NCBI RefSeq assembly: GCF_016924835.1
Contig: NZ_CP070480.1
Span: 744,001 to 808,000, forward strand
DNA length: 64,000 nt
Source: Rothia sp. ZJ932
GTDB taxonomy: Bacteria > Actinomycetota > Actinomycetes > Actinomycetales > Micrococcaceae
Direction of reading: 5' to 3'
A program made the position numbers and the translations under genes. The first letter of the stretch is position 1. The number at the start of each line of letters is the position of its first letter. Shown here one piece after another: positions 34,432 through 43,513 of the stretch. The notes under the pieces are model-generated. The model did no database searches, was not told the DNA's origin, and was given only the letters and a program-made list of their open reading frames with translations.

Positions 34432-35259
34432 ATGGCATACGACCTTCACACTCACTCAGCACTCTCAGACGGTACTCAGACCGTAGACGAACTCGTCGGT
34501 GAAATCGCAGGTACCGGGCTAACTGGTTTCGCACTCACCGACCACGATACGTGCGTGGGGTGGACGCGAGCTGCTGAGCTTGCTGATGTGTACGGTTTAG
34601 ATTTTGTGCCGGGCATGGAGGTTTCGTGTGCTACCTCCGGGCTGAGTGTTCATCTGCTCTCCTATTACCATGACCCTGAAAACACTGACCTTTTTGCGGA
34701 GATCAATCTGGCGCGAGACTCGCGCATCACCCGAGCACAGAAAATGGTGGATCTCATTGCCGTCGATTACCCGGTGACCTGGGATCTTGTGCAGGAGCAC
34801 GTGGGCGAGGAGGCTACCGTGGGGCGTCCGCATATTGCTGATGCTTTGGTGACCGCAGGATGTGTCTCAACCCGTTCAGAAGCGTTTGCCACTATTTTGA
34901 CCCCGGCTTCACCCTACTACGTCTCACACTACGCTGTTGATCCCGTCAAAGCGGTGAAACTGGTGCGTGCAGCCGGGGGAGTGCCGGTGATGGCGCATCC
35001 GTTTGCGCGCTCGCGCGGACGCGTGGCATCGGTAGAACTGCTCGAACAGATGATTGATGCCGGCTTGTGCGGGCTGGAAATTAACCATCGCGATAATGCA
35101 GAAGATGACAGAGCCGTACTGCGCGTGCTTGCTCAAAAGCATGACCTGATTGTTACCGGGGCATCTGACTATCACGGGGCAGGCAAACCCAACCGTCTGG
35201 GGGAAAACACCACCACCGGGCAGATGGTGGAGCGCATCCGCGAACGCGCCGGGCTGTGA
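34432..35259 (+). CDS. PHP-domain phosphoesterase
   Basis: The 275-residue protein begins YDLHTHSALSDGT and has FALTDHDTCVGW, PGMEVSC, GRPHIADAL, MAHPFA and GASDYHG: the full set of His/Asp metal ligands of the PHP superfamily. Homologues include nucleoside 3',5'-bisphosphate phosphatase / RNase AM-like enzymes, so 5'-to-3' trimming of short RNA or pAp hydrolysis is likely. It is divergent from pepP and convergent with the orphan DNA methyltransferase, whose stop lies 13 bp downstream. Confidence 0.85.
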   Translation: MAYDLHTHSALSDGTQTVDELVGEIAGTGLTGFALTDHDTCVGWTRAAELADVYGLDFVPGMEVSCATSGLSVHLLSYYHDPENTDLFAEINLARDSRITRAQKMVDLIAVDYPVTWDLVQEHVGEEATVGRPHIADALVTAGCVSTRSEAFATILTPASPYYVSHYAVDPVKAVKLVRAAGGVPVMAHPFARSRGRVASVELLEQMIDAGLCGLEINHRDNAEDDRAVLRVLAQKHDLIVTGASDYHGAGKPNRLGENTTTGQMVERIRERAGL

Positions 35260-35272
35260 CCTCCTGCGGGGT

Positions 35273-36295
35273 TTACACGTCGGGCTTTTCGCCTTTCGCT
35301 GCCTTACGCTCAGCACGCGCTAACCGTTTGGCTTCTAAAACAGCGGCTTCAGCTTTGATTCTTTGCTCAATAGCACGCGCCGAGCGGTGCTTGGTGAAAA
35401 CTGCCGTCACCGCGTTTGCAGCCTGCTCTTGGACCAGAAGACTAGCCTTGCGAGGCCCTACGGTCCCCAGACGTTTCTTCATGATCCTGATAGCCGGTGG
35501 GTTCTGATCGATACATACAAAACGCCTACCCATTTCAGCCGCAGCTGCACCCGTAGTACCTGAACCGGCGAAGAAATCCAGCACCCAATCACCCTCGCGA
35601 GTAGATGCTGCAATCATGCGACGCAGAAGACCCAACGGCTTTTGCGTAGGGTAACCGGTTTTCTCTTTACCGGTGGGCGAGACAATCGTATGCCACCACA
35701 CATCGGTGGGTAGCTTGCCGCGCGCCGCCTTCTCAGCGGTCACCAACCCCGGTGCCATATAGGGCTCGCGATCGACCTCTTCAGTATTGAAGTAGTATGC
35801 CTTAGGGTTCTTTGCGTAAACCAAGATATTGTCGTGCTTGGTCGGCCAACGACGAGACGATTTGGCACCAAAATCGTAGGCCCAAATCAGCTCGTTAATG
35901 AACGATTCCCTACCGAAAATCATGTCGCACATAACCTTGGCATAGTGAACCTCACGCCAATCAAGGTGCAAGTACAGGGTACCATCGTCAGCCAACAGCC
36001 TGTGAGCCTCTGTGATACGAGGCTCCAAAAAACCCCAGTAATCCTCAAAACTATCCGAATAACTTGCCAGCTGAGCCAGTACCGAAGAATACGACTTGCC
36101 AGCAAACCCCATCCGGTCACCTCTACCCTCCTCAACAGAGGTAGTGGCGAGAGTCTTACGGGTCTGAACCCGCCCTGTGTTAAAAGGCGGGTCAATATAA
36201 ATCATGGTGAATACCCCATCGGGCAGTTCACGCAGATACGAAAGATTATCTGCCTGAACCACCAACGAATGGCCGTCGGCGTCAAAACGGGTCAA
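35273..36295 (-). CDS. Orphan beta-class DNA methyltransferase (N4-cytosine or N6-adenine)
   Basis: The 340-residue protein has motif IV YIDPPFNTGR near the N-terminus and the SAM motif DWVLDFFAGSGTTGAAAAEMGRRFVCID near residues 240-270, the beta (DPPF then FxGSG) order. A QKPLGLLRRMI segment lies between and the C-terminal ~60 residues are basic and helical. No endonuclease lies nearby; neighbours are core genes (PHP protein, DEAD-box helicase). A solitary regulatory or epigenetic role is inferred. Specificity cannot be read. Confidence 0.85.
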   Translation of the reverse strand: MTRFDADGHSLVVQADNLSYLRELPDGVFTMIYIDPPFNTGRVQTRKTLATTSVEEGRGDRMGFAGKSYSSVLAQLASYSDSFEDYWGFLEPRITEAHRLLADDGTLYLHLDWREVHYAKVMCDMIFGRESFINELIWAYDFGAKSSRRWPTKHDNILVYAKNPKAYYFNTEEVDREPYMAPGLVTAEKAARGKLPTDVWWHTIVSPTGKEKTGYPTQKPLGLLRRMIAASTREGDWVLDFFAGSGTTGAAAAEMGRRFVCIDQNPPAIRIMKKRLGTVGPRKASLLVQEQAANAVTAVFTKHRSARAIEQRIKAEAAVLEAKRLARAERKAAKGEKPDV

Positions 36296-36304
36296 CGAAC
36301 AGTC

Positions 36305-37861
36305 CTACTCAGTTTCAGCTGATGGGTTACGGCGGCGGCGACGGCGGCGGGTACCATCCTCACGCTTTTCTACTGTCTTACTACGCTGTTCGGTTCCCTC
36401 TGCACGGGTACGGCGACGAGTAGGACACTCTGAATGCTTCTCGCCAGCATCTTCCGAAGAGACCTTACCCTCAGAACGCTTATTCGCCGAACGGGTGCCT
36501 TCTGAACGACGATCATCAGAACGCTGACGGCGATTACCGCCACGACCGCGTCCTTCACCGCGACCGCCACCGCGAGAATCACGCGAGTCGATGTCCTGAC
36601 GCTGTGAACCAATGCCCTCAAGAGTCTGCTCATCTTTCGGTAACCTACCTTTAGATCCGGCAGGAATACCCAGATCAGTGAAGAGGTGGGGAGACGAAGA
36701 GTAGGTTTCTACCGGTTCAGGAACGTTGAGTTCCAGTGCCTGGTTGATGAACTTCCAGCGCGGTACGTCTTCCCAGTCCACGAAAGTCACAGCGGTACCT
36801 TCGTTAGATGCACGACCGGTACGACCTGTGCGGTGGGTATAAGCTTTTTCATCCTCAGGCATCTGATAGTTGATCACGTGCGTAACGTCGTCAACGTCTA
36901 TACCGCGGGCAGCCACATCGGTAGCCACCAAAATATCAATCTTAGAATCGCGGAAAGCCTGGAGCGCCTTCTCTCGCGCGCCCTGGTTGAGATCTCCGTG
37001 CAGGGCAGCGGCGGCGAAACCGCGTGAGATTAGTTCTTCAGAGAGTTTAGCAGCGCTGCGTTTGGTGCGGGTGAAGATAATGGTGCGACCGCGGCCTTCA
37101 GCACGCAGAATACGCCCCACCATCTCGTCTTTATCCAGCGGATGCGCGCGGTAAATGACCTGGCGAATAGAGGCTTTGGTCTTTGAATCATCGCCGGGAG
37201 CTTCTGCACGGATGTGCATAGGCTTGGTCATGTAGCGGCGTGCCATGGTCAGCACCGGTCCGGGCATAGTAGCCGAGAAGAGCATGCTCTGACGCGCCTC
37301 GGGCAGAGCTGCCAAAAGACGCTCGACATCGGGCAAGAATCCCAAATCGAGCATTTCGTCAGCCTCATCAAGAACCACCATCTTCACCTGTGAAAGGTTA
37401 AGGTACTTCTGACGGTGCAGGTCAATCAGGCGACCGGGAGTGCCCACGACAATCTCCACGCCCTTTTCAAGAGCCTTCACCTGAGCATCGTAGGGGGATC
37501 CACCGTAGAGAGTCTCAATGCGAGCGTTGCGCTGGGCAGCAGCCGCGCTCAAATCTGACCCCACCTGAACAGCCAGCTCACGAGTGGGAACAATAATAAG
37601 AGCCTGGGGTGCGCCGGGAATCTTGAGTGAATCCCAACCGGCATCCTCGCGTCCTACCACGCGCTGAATAGCGGGCAAACCAAAGCCCAGAGTTTTACCC
37701 GTACCAGTTTTCGCCTGACCAATAATGTCGTGACCTTCAAGCGCTACCGGCAGGGTGAGCGCCTGAATGGGGAAGGGCTGGGTGATGCCCTTAGCCGCTA
37801 AGGCAGCGGCGATGTCCTCGCGAACACCGTAATCAACGAATGTCTTATCTTCTTCGTTCAC
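36305..37861 (-). CDS. DEAD-box RNA helicase (RhlE/CsdA-like)
   Basis: The 518-residue helicase has a Q motif (FVDYGVREDIAAALAAKGITQPFPIQ), AKTGTGKT, PTRELA, GTPGR, DEAD, SAT, and the second-domain motifs with VATDVAARGIDVDDV and HRTGRTGR. The C-terminal ~120 residues are Arg/Gly/Ser-rich (GGGRGEGRGRGG, runs of RRRR), typical of RNA-binding tails. A role in ribosome assembly or cold-associated RNA remodelling is inferred. Start is GTG at 37861 in CACGAA context; mycobacterial rhlE lies in the same neighbourhood as FasR and DUF3107. Confidence 0.92.
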   Translation of the reverse strand: MNEEDKTFVDYGVREDIAAALAAKGITQPFPIQALTLPVALEGHDIIGQAKTGTGKTLGFGLPAIQRVVGREDAGWDSLKIPGAPQALIIVPTRELAVQVGSDLSAAAAQRNARIETLYGGSPYDAQVKALEKGVEIVVGTPGRLIDLHRQKYLNLSQVKMVVLDEADEMLDLGFLPDVERLLAALPEARQSMLFSATMPGPVLTMARRYMTKPMHIRAEAPGDDSKTKASIRQVIYRAHPLDKDEMVGRILRAEGRGRTIIFTRTKRSAAKLSEELISRGFAAAALHGDLNQGAREKALQAFRDSKIDILVATDVAARGIDVDDVTHVINYQMPEDEKAYTHRTGRTGRASNEGTAVTFVDWEDVPRWKFINQALELNVPEPVETYSSSPHLFTDLGIPAGSKGRLPKDEQTLEGIGSQRQDIDSRDSRGGGRGEGRGRGGNRRQRSDDRRSEGTRSANKRSEGKVSSEDAGEKHSECPTRRRTRAEGTEQRSKTVEKREDGTRRRRRRRNPSAETE

Positions 37862-38218
37862 GTCTCGAAATTCCTTATAAAGTCCTGTGTCACCGTCGCG
37901 GTAAACACCAATGAAAATGAGGGAAGCCGATCGTGAATATGCGCGCTACGCTCTCACCGCGCTTTTGGGGCTTATAGAGCGTATCTAAAGTCTATGTATT
38001 GTGTTTTACTCACCAACGACCGGGCAACCGCATAGACTCCACTAAGTCTATACGCTTGAGTGCTATTTGTGGGAATGAGCGAGCACACACCTGTATTTCA
38101 TGCGTTCTCAGCGTGAACGCATACCGGCATAAAATAACCGGTGACACCGTGGGCCCTTGGGAGAGTCAGGTGCCACCGGCTGCAAAACTTCTGCCGAAGC
38201 TCTCATTGTTAGAGGCGT
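37862..38218. other. Intergenic region DUF3107 / DEAD-box helicase
   Basis: 357 bp with no supported gene. It should contain the helicase promoter and leader (leftward) and the terminator of the DUF3107 gene listed below. A repeated TAAGTCTAT / TAAAGTCTAT word occurs at 37986-37995 and 38043-38051, of unknown meaning. Confidence 0.5.
38132..38179 (-). terminator. Terminator of the DUF3107 gene
   Basis: CCGGTGACACC (38138-38148) pairs imperfectly with GGTGCCACCGG (38169-38179). Read leftward, the stem is followed by TTATTTT. Confidence 0.6.
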
Positions 38219-38449
38219 TTATGCCTCGCTGAAACCAAAACCAATGCGACGCTTGGTTTCAGCACCGATTTCAACGTAGCCCAGCTGAGCTCCGGGAACC
38301 AAGATAATGGTGCCCTTTGAATCGGTCAGTTCAAGCACCGAACCGTTTGCGAGAGATTCAGCAACCTTAGCCTTAACAGCGTCTGCTGATTCGTCGGTGT
38401 CAACAACAATTTCACGCTGAACGTTCTGCACGCCAATTTTGATATCCAT
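38219..38449 (-). CDS. DUF3107 family protein
   Basis: The 76-residue protein begins MDIKIGVQNVQREIVVDTDESADAVKAKVAE and ends with ETKRRIGFGF, the full length of the DUF3107 family (TB9.4 type in mycobacteria). Actinobacteria usually encode it beside a TetR regulator of the FasR type, as here. Function unknown; a small beta-rich fold with one helix is suggested. It lies 147 bp downstream of the TetR gene on the same strand and has its own terminator. Confidence 0.88.
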   Translation of the reverse strand: MDIKIGVQNVQREIVVDTDESADAVKAKVAESLANGSVLELTDSKGTIILVPGAQLGYVEIGAETKRRIGFGFSEA

Positions 38450-38596
38450 ATTTTACCCCTAAACGTGTGCGCCACACTTTGGTGGCAGGTGAAGACGTCT
38501 TGCGTCCAAGTCTACAAGCTACCGGTGTACCTGCCGGTGCAACATCTCTGTGAGAGAACATCCGCAAGAAACCAAGACTCGATGCGACAGCGCACT

Positions 38597-39340
38597 TTAG
38601 AGCCAGTCCTCGTCCAGAATTGAAACACCACCCCAGGCGAGCTTGAAGACGAGCTTACCCACCTGGTCGAGGTCTGTGGGGCTCATACCCGAGTGCAGGG
38701 CGTGCTGGGTGGCGCTCAGCGCCATGCCAGAGAGAGTGCGCGAAAGTAAGACTGCCTGCTGGCTATCAAGACCGGCGTTGGGCCCCAAAATGCCAGCAAT
38801 ATGCTCCGCCATAGTGCGGTGCAAACCCTCAACTTTATCTTGCACCATCAAATCGCCGTGAACATCAGATTCAAAGATGAGGCGGTACCCCTGGGGGTTG
38901 GCGCGGGTGAATTTGAAGAACGCCATGAGGACGCCCTCCACACGATCACGGTTAACCTCGGTCTCATAGAGGGGTGCCGAAACAGCCGCAACGAACTGGG
39001 CGATCTGATCGTCCAACAATGCTAGATACAGATCCTGTTTACCGTTGAAGTGCTGGTACAACACGGGCTTTGAAACCTGAGCCTCTTCGGCAATATGTTC
39101 CATCGTGGTGACATGATAGCCCTGGGCCGAAAATACTCGAAGTGAGCAGTCAATGAGCTGACGGCGGCGGGTATCACGCGGCAACCGTACTGTAGACTTA
39201 CGGCTCTTTGTGGATTTCTTTTTCGCTGATTTTATTGGTTTGCGAGGAACCTGGATCTCAAGGGTTCCGCTAGTCTCATCACGCGAATCTTCTTCTATGC
39301 TCGTTGCCTTAAGTGACGCTGATTCATCAACAATTGTCAT
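38597..39340 (-). CDS. TetR/AcrR family regulator, FasR-like
   Basis: The 247-residue protein has an unusual Lys/Ser/Arg-rich N-terminal extension of about 55 residues (KSAKKKSTKSRKS) before the HTH: RRQLIDCSLRVFSAQGYHVTTMEHIAEEAQVSKPVLYQHFNGKQDLYLALL. A C-terminal ligand-binding helical domain follows. The mycobacterial gene next to DUF3107 and rhlE is FasR (Rv3208), an acyl-CoA-responsive activator of fatty-acid synthase genes; synteny suggests the same job here. The basic arm could add DNA contacts. Orthology not proven. Confidence 0.8.
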   Translation of the reverse strand: MTIVDESASLKATSIEEDSRDETSGTLEIQVPRKPIKSAKKKSTKSRKSTVRLPRDTRRRQLIDCSLRVFSAQGYHVTTMEHIAEEAQVSKPVLYQHFNGKQDLYLALLDDQIAQFVAAVSAPLYETEVNRDRVEGVLMAFFKFTRANPQGYRLIFESDVHGDLMVQDKVEGLHRTMAEHIAGILGPNAGLDSQQAVLLSRTLSGMALSATQHALHSGMSPTDLDQVGKLVFKLAWGGVSILDEDWL

Positions 39341-39453
39341 GCTTCATCTTCGGTTTAGGTGCTGGCGCACAATGAACGATAACTCGGGGTAAGGGGACTA
39401 TAACGAATCTTCTCACCGCACTCTTTACTCTGAGGAGGCGGTGCGAAGAAGGC

Positions 39454-40746
39454 TTAGGATACCTTGTAGTCTCTCTCAGCCGGGGTAACTGATGATTCAA
39501 CTTCGATGCCGTATAAAGCCTCTAATCCGGCAATGTACTCATCGGCGCGTCCTTCTTTTGCTAGCTCTTTTGCGCGAACGGTGGGGGAGTGAAGTAAAGA
39601 CTTCACCATTCGACGCATAGCAAATTCTAGGTGTTCGGAGGCTCCTGAGCAGCCGAACTGGGTGCGTACTTTTTCAAGTTCGGTATCAAGAATACTCAGG
39701 GTGTGTGAGCGAAGGGCAACAATTGCGGCATCAATGTCGCGTGCCTTTTCTTTTTGAGTGAACTCAGAACTTGCCGCCGCGACAATGGAGCGTGCCATCT
39801 CAACGGATTCAGCTGTTTCTTCTGGGGCTGCTAAACGCACCGATTCTAGGGTGATAAGCTCAACGCCTTCAAGCTCTGCAATAGACGGGTCAAAGTCTCG
39901 GGTGAGTGCCAAGTCAAGAACTACGCGCTTGCCTGCAGGAATCTGATGAGCGGTAATGGGAGCTGAACCGCCAGAACAACCAATAATAACGTCCGCCTCA
40001 GCCATTGCCTCTTCGAGCGCACCATCTGCAACCGGTATACCGCCGCGCTTAGCTGCAAACTCTTCGGCTCGGTGGGAGCGAGAAAAAACGAGGACGCGTG
40101 TACACCCGCGATCAGCTAGCGCTGCCATCGTTGCCCCCGCGTATGCGCCGGTGCCAAAAACAAGCGCTGTGCGGTCTTCCCACGTTTTTTCAGCAACGTC
40201 GTCCGCTAAATCAAGAGCAACGGAAACGATTGAGCGCCCCCGCGAGCCCAGAGCAGTTTGCTGACCGACCTGCCGGGCAGTCTGAGTGCCCTGGTTAAAG
40301 AGGCGCACCAGGTTACCGGTGGCGTGACCGTCCTCTTGAGCTGTAGCAATGGCGCGACGCACCTGACCGGTAATTTCGCGTTCACCAACCACCGCAGATT
40401 CTAGACCGGATGCCACGGTGAAAAGATGGTGGGCAGCATCATGATCAACGTAAGTTTCAAAACTGTCGAGGGCAACCTGGGTATCAATGCCAGAGAGCTG
40501 AGCCAGCTGGCTAATAATGACGCGCTTATTCTCTTCAACCTGCTGTGCCCGGTGGCTCTCAGCCGGTGCCGCCTGTGAGCTGGTCTCAACATAGAGCTCT
40601 AACCGGTTGCAGGTAGAGAGAATAACAGACCCCTCAAAACCCTCTTCTTTGAGGTTTTTGGGTAAATCAATAGCCCCGGTGCTGAGTTTGGCAACGGTTT
40701 CCAGATCAACTGTTTTATGTGATGCAACGAGGGTAAAGATAGTCAT
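39454..40746 (-). CDS. hemA: Glutamyl-tRNA reductase
   Basis: The 430-residue first enzyme of C5-pathway haem synthesis reduces glutamyl-tRNA to glutamate-1-semialdehyde. Visible: VASHKTVDLE, the catalytic cysteine in LSTCNRLELYVE, GEREITGQVRRA, an NADPH-binding domain (ALVFGTGAYAGATMAAL), and the C-terminal dimerisation helix. ATG at 40746 is preferred over 15 upstream codons. It is divergent from the hemE-hemL operon across 138 bp, so control can be shared. A DnaA-box-like site lies 30 bp upstream of the start. Confidence 0.94.
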   Translation of the reverse strand: MTIFTLVASHKTVDLETVAKLSTGAIDLPKNLKEEGFEGSVILSTCNRLELYVETSSQAAPAESHRAQQVEENKRVIISQLAQLSGIDTQVALDSFETYVDHDAAHHLFTVASGLESAVVGEREITGQVRRAIATAQEDGHATGNLVRLFNQGTQTARQVGQQTALGSRGRSIVSVALDLADDVAEKTWEDRTALVFGTGAYAGATMAALADRGCTRVLVFSRSHRAEEFAAKRGGIPVADGALEEAMAEADVIIGCSGGSAPITAHQIPAGKRVVLDLALTRDFDPSIAELEGVELITLESVRLAAPEETAESVEMARSIVAAASSEFTQKEKARDIDAAIVALRSHTLSILDTELEKVRTQFGCSGASEHLEFAMRRMVKSLLHSPTVRAKELAKEGRADEYIAGLEALYGIEVESSVTPAERDYKVS

Positions 40747-40775
40747 AGAAAGTATCTTGTAAGAATTCTTTGAAC

Positions 40776-40784
40776 TTATCCACA
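40776..40784 (+). promoter_or_regulatory. Consensus DnaA box TTATCCACA in the hemA-hemE divergent promoter
   Basis: A perfect nine-base TTATCCACA lies 30 bp upstream of the hemA ATG. It is a single box and no cluster was seen, so this is not an origin. A regulatory role or chance occurrence are both possible. Confidence 0.4.
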
Positions 40785-40884
40785 GTACCAAAGATTAACC
40801 CTGAGCTAACACTGACGTCGAAAGCTGGGCAATAATGACACTCTGTCTGCAAAATGCAGCTGTTAACTTGGCACAATAGAATGT

Positions 40885-42000
40885 ATGGCTAATACTTTGC
40901 GTCAACGTGCCCTGCTCACAGATCAGCAGCTAGAACTTTTGCCCGCGTCCCACCCGCTGAAAACTGCCGGAACCGGCGAATCAGCAATGCTTCGTACCCT
41001 GACCGGGCGCCAAGCTGAGCACACCCCGGTGTGGTTTATGCGCCAAGCAGGACGTTCGTTGCCAGAATACCGCAAGGTACGTGAAGGCATTGCCATGCTT
41101 GATTCTTGCCTCACCCCTGATCTTGCCGCTGAGATTACAGTGCAGCCGGTACGCCGCCACAAGGTGGACGCCGGTATTTTCTTCTCTGACATCGTGATCC
41201 CGATGAAGCTCGCCGGCGTCAATGTTGACATTGTTCCCGGTCGAGGTCCCGTTCTGGAATCACCCATCAACTCCCTAAGCGATATTGATAACCTGCCCGA
41301 GCTTGAAGAATCAGCCCTTGACGTTATTCGTGAGGCAGTCGCCAACACCATCGAGCAGCTGGGTTCAACTCCGTTGATTGGTTTTGCGGGTGCTCCCTTC
41401 ACCGTTGCCGCTTACATGGTGGAGGGCGGTCCCTCACGCGATCACCTCAAGCCCCGCACCATGATGCACGCTGAACCTGAAGCTTGGCAGAAACTCGCCG
41501 CTTGGGCAGCGCGTACCTCCGGTCAGTTCTTGAAAGCTCAGATTGAAGCTGGCGCATCAGCTGTGCAGCTCTTTGACTCGTGGGCTGGTTCTTTGGGTGA
41601 AGCCGACTACCGTCGTTTTGTTCAAGAACACTCAGCCACCGCTTTGTCGATGGTCGAAGACTACGGCGTGCCCCGCATCCACTTTGGCACCGGTACCGCA
41701 GAACTTTTGCCAGCCATGCTCGAAGCCGGTGCCGACGTTATGGGCGTTGATTACCGTCTGCCCCTGAACGAAGCTGATCGCCGTTTGGGCGGCGGTATTG
41801 TACTGCAAGGCAACATCGACCCGGCGCTGCTCGCATCAGGCAGCAAGGCGCTTTATGCTCACACAGATGAGGTTCTTGAAGCAGGACGCGCCGCCCCCGC
41901 CCACGTTGCTAACCTCGGTCACGGTGTACCTCCCACCACCGACCCCCAGGTTTTGACCGATCTTGTAGATTACATTCACTCATCAACCCGAAAGAGCTGA
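40885..42000 (+). CDS. hemE: Uroporphyrinogen III decarboxylase
   Basis: The 371-residue enzyme has the N-terminal signature PVWFMRQAGRSLPEYR and downstream SDIVIPMKLAGV, GFAGAPFTVAAYMVEGG and NLGHGVPPTTDP. It decarboxylates uroporphyrinogen III to coproporphyrinogen III, the branch substrate of the Gram-positive route. First gene of the hemE-cgoX-chdC-cpfC-hemC-hemD-hemB-hemL series. An ATG out of frame sits 4 bp earlier; the frame used matches the family. Confidence 0.95.
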   Translation: MANTLRQRALLTDQQLELLPASHPLKTAGTGESAMLRTLTGRQAEHTPVWFMRQAGRSLPEYRKVREGIAMLDSCLTPDLAAEITVQPVRRHKVDAGIFFSDIVIPMKLAGVNVDIVPGRGPVLESPINSLSDIDNLPELEESALDVIREAVANTIEQLGSTPLIGFAGAPFTVAAYMVEGGPSRDHLKPRTMMHAEPEAWQKLAAWAARTSGQFLKAQIEAGASAVQLFDSWAGSLGEADYRRFVQEHSATALSMVEDYGVPRIHFGTGTAELLPAMLEAGADVMGVDYRLPLNEADRRLGGGIVLQGNIDPALLASGSKALYAHTDEVLEAGRAAPAHVANLGHGVPPTTDPQVLTDLVDYIHSSTRKS

Positions 42001-42008
42001 TCAAGAAC

Positions 42009-43463
42009 ATGCCACAGTCTCCAGAGTACACAGCCATTGTCTTGGGCGGCGGCGTTTCAGGTTTGCTGGCGGCGCGCGTCCTTGCTCAGGACGGTTTCAA
42101 AGTCACTGTCGTTGAAAAGAACCAGCACCTCGGTGGGGCAGTTGCTTCCCACGAACTGGCGCAGCTGGTTCTTGACTCTGGAGCTGAATCGTTCGCTACC
42201 CGCAACCCCATTGTCTCTAACCTTTTAGAAGATTTGGGGCTTAAAGACAAGATTGTGTTGCCAAATTCTGGTGGCTCATGGCTCTATTTGCCCGGTGGTG
42301 CTTACCCTGCACCCAGCACCGGTTTCATGGGTATCCCAGGATCTTTTGAAGACCCGGCAGTGCAGCAGGTTCTTAACTTCGCCGGTATTCAACGTGCCAA
42401 GCTCGATAAGCTACTGCCTGCGAGCGTGGGTGCCCACGCTAAAACCTTGGGCGAACTGGTGCGCGTTCGAATGGGTAGCCAGGTGCTTAACAACCTGGTC
42501 GCACCTGTGGTGACCGGTGTTCACACCATGCACCCCGATGTCTTAGACCTTGACACTGTAGCTCCCGGTCTGCGCCAGGGGCTACGCACCTACGGTTCAC
42601 TGGCGGCAGCGGCTGCCGCTATCCGCCGCGCGGCTCCGGCAGGTTCTGCCGTAGCAGGCATTGAAGGTGGCATGAACCAGCTTTCCGAAGCGCTGGTTGC
42701 TGATTTGCAGCGCATGCGGGTACGCATGGTCACCGGCTTTGACGTTATCGCTGTTGATCGCGACCCGGCATCGGGCGACTGGACCTTGATTCAGCGTCGT
42801 TCTGATACATCAGAACGCACGGTGGCGCTCTCAGCAACCAACCTTGTGGTTGCCACTGATGCTCCTACCGCTACCCGCATCCTTGGCTCTCACTTGCCAG
42901 CATCCGCTGTACCCTCCGTCAAATCCGGCCCCGAGGTGGCACTGGTTTCCTTAGTGGTAGACCAGCCCTCCCTCGATGCTGCACCGCGCGGCACCGGTCT
43001 GCTGGTCTCAGACCAGGTGACCACCGTTCGTGCCAAGGCACTCACCCACGCCAGCGCTAAATGGCAGTGGATTGCCGACCGCGCCGGGGCTGGCAGGCAC
43101 ATCGTCCGTCTTTCGTACGGTCGCACCGGTGACACCTCTCAGCCTATTCGCGAGGTTGATCTCACCGATGACCAGCTGGTGACCTTAGGTCTGCGCGATG
43201 CCGCCAAACTCTTGGGCGTGAGTCTCACCCCCCAACAGCTTGTTGCCGCAGATGTGGTGCGCTGGCAGGGCGCAATCCCCGCCCCACGCGCAGGTCACCA
43301 AGAAAAAACCGAAAAATTTAGGGACGCGCTGGGGCAGCTTGAGGGTGTCACAGCAGTCGGTGCCTGGCTGGCAGGTACCGGTCTAGTAGCGGTGACTAAA
43401 GACACCTACGCAACTATAGCCGAGTTCTCCGCCAACGTTCGGCAGAACGTGGCATGCAACTAG
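42009..43463 (+). CDS. cgoX: Coproporphyrinogen III oxidase (HemY/CgoX type)
   Basis: The 484-residue FAD protein has the N-terminal dinucleotide motif VLGGGVSGLLAARVLAQDGFKVTVVEK and the family's LDSGAESFATRNP block. A C-terminal FAD segment ends the protein (VGAWLAGTGLVAV). In this operon it oxidises coproporphyrinogen III to coproporphyrin III with O2, as in other actinobacteria; the older name is hemY/hemG. It starts 8 bp after hemE; its end overlaps an upstream open frame of chdC by 10 bp. Confidence 0.92.
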   Translation: MPQSPEYTAIVLGGGVSGLLAARVLAQDGFKVTVVEKNQHLGGAVASHELAQLVLDSGAESFATRNPIVSNLLEDLGLKDKIVLPNSGGSWLYLPGGAYPAPSTGFMGIPGSFEDPAVQQVLNFAGIQRAKLDKLLPASVGAHAKTLGELVRVRMGSQVLNNLVAPVVTGVHTMHPDVLDLDTVAPGLRQGLRTYGSLAAAAAAIRRAAPAGSAVAGIEGGMNQLSEALVADLQRMRVRMVTGFDVIAVDRDPASGDWTLIQRRSDTSERTVALSATNLVVATDAPTATRILGSHLPASAVPSVKSGPEVALVSLVVDQPSLDAAPRGTGLLVSDQVTTVRAKALTHASAKWQWIADRAGAGRHIVRLSYGRTGDTSQPIREVDLTDDQLVTLGLRDAAKLLGVSLTPQQLVAADVVRWQGAIPAPRAGHQEKTEKFRDALGQLEGVTAVGAWLAGTGLVAVTKDTYATIAEFSANVRQNVACN

Positions 43464-43513
43464 CAAACCTCACTCCATCATCAACACCCGCAAAACCTCT
43501 GGAAGGAACCCCC

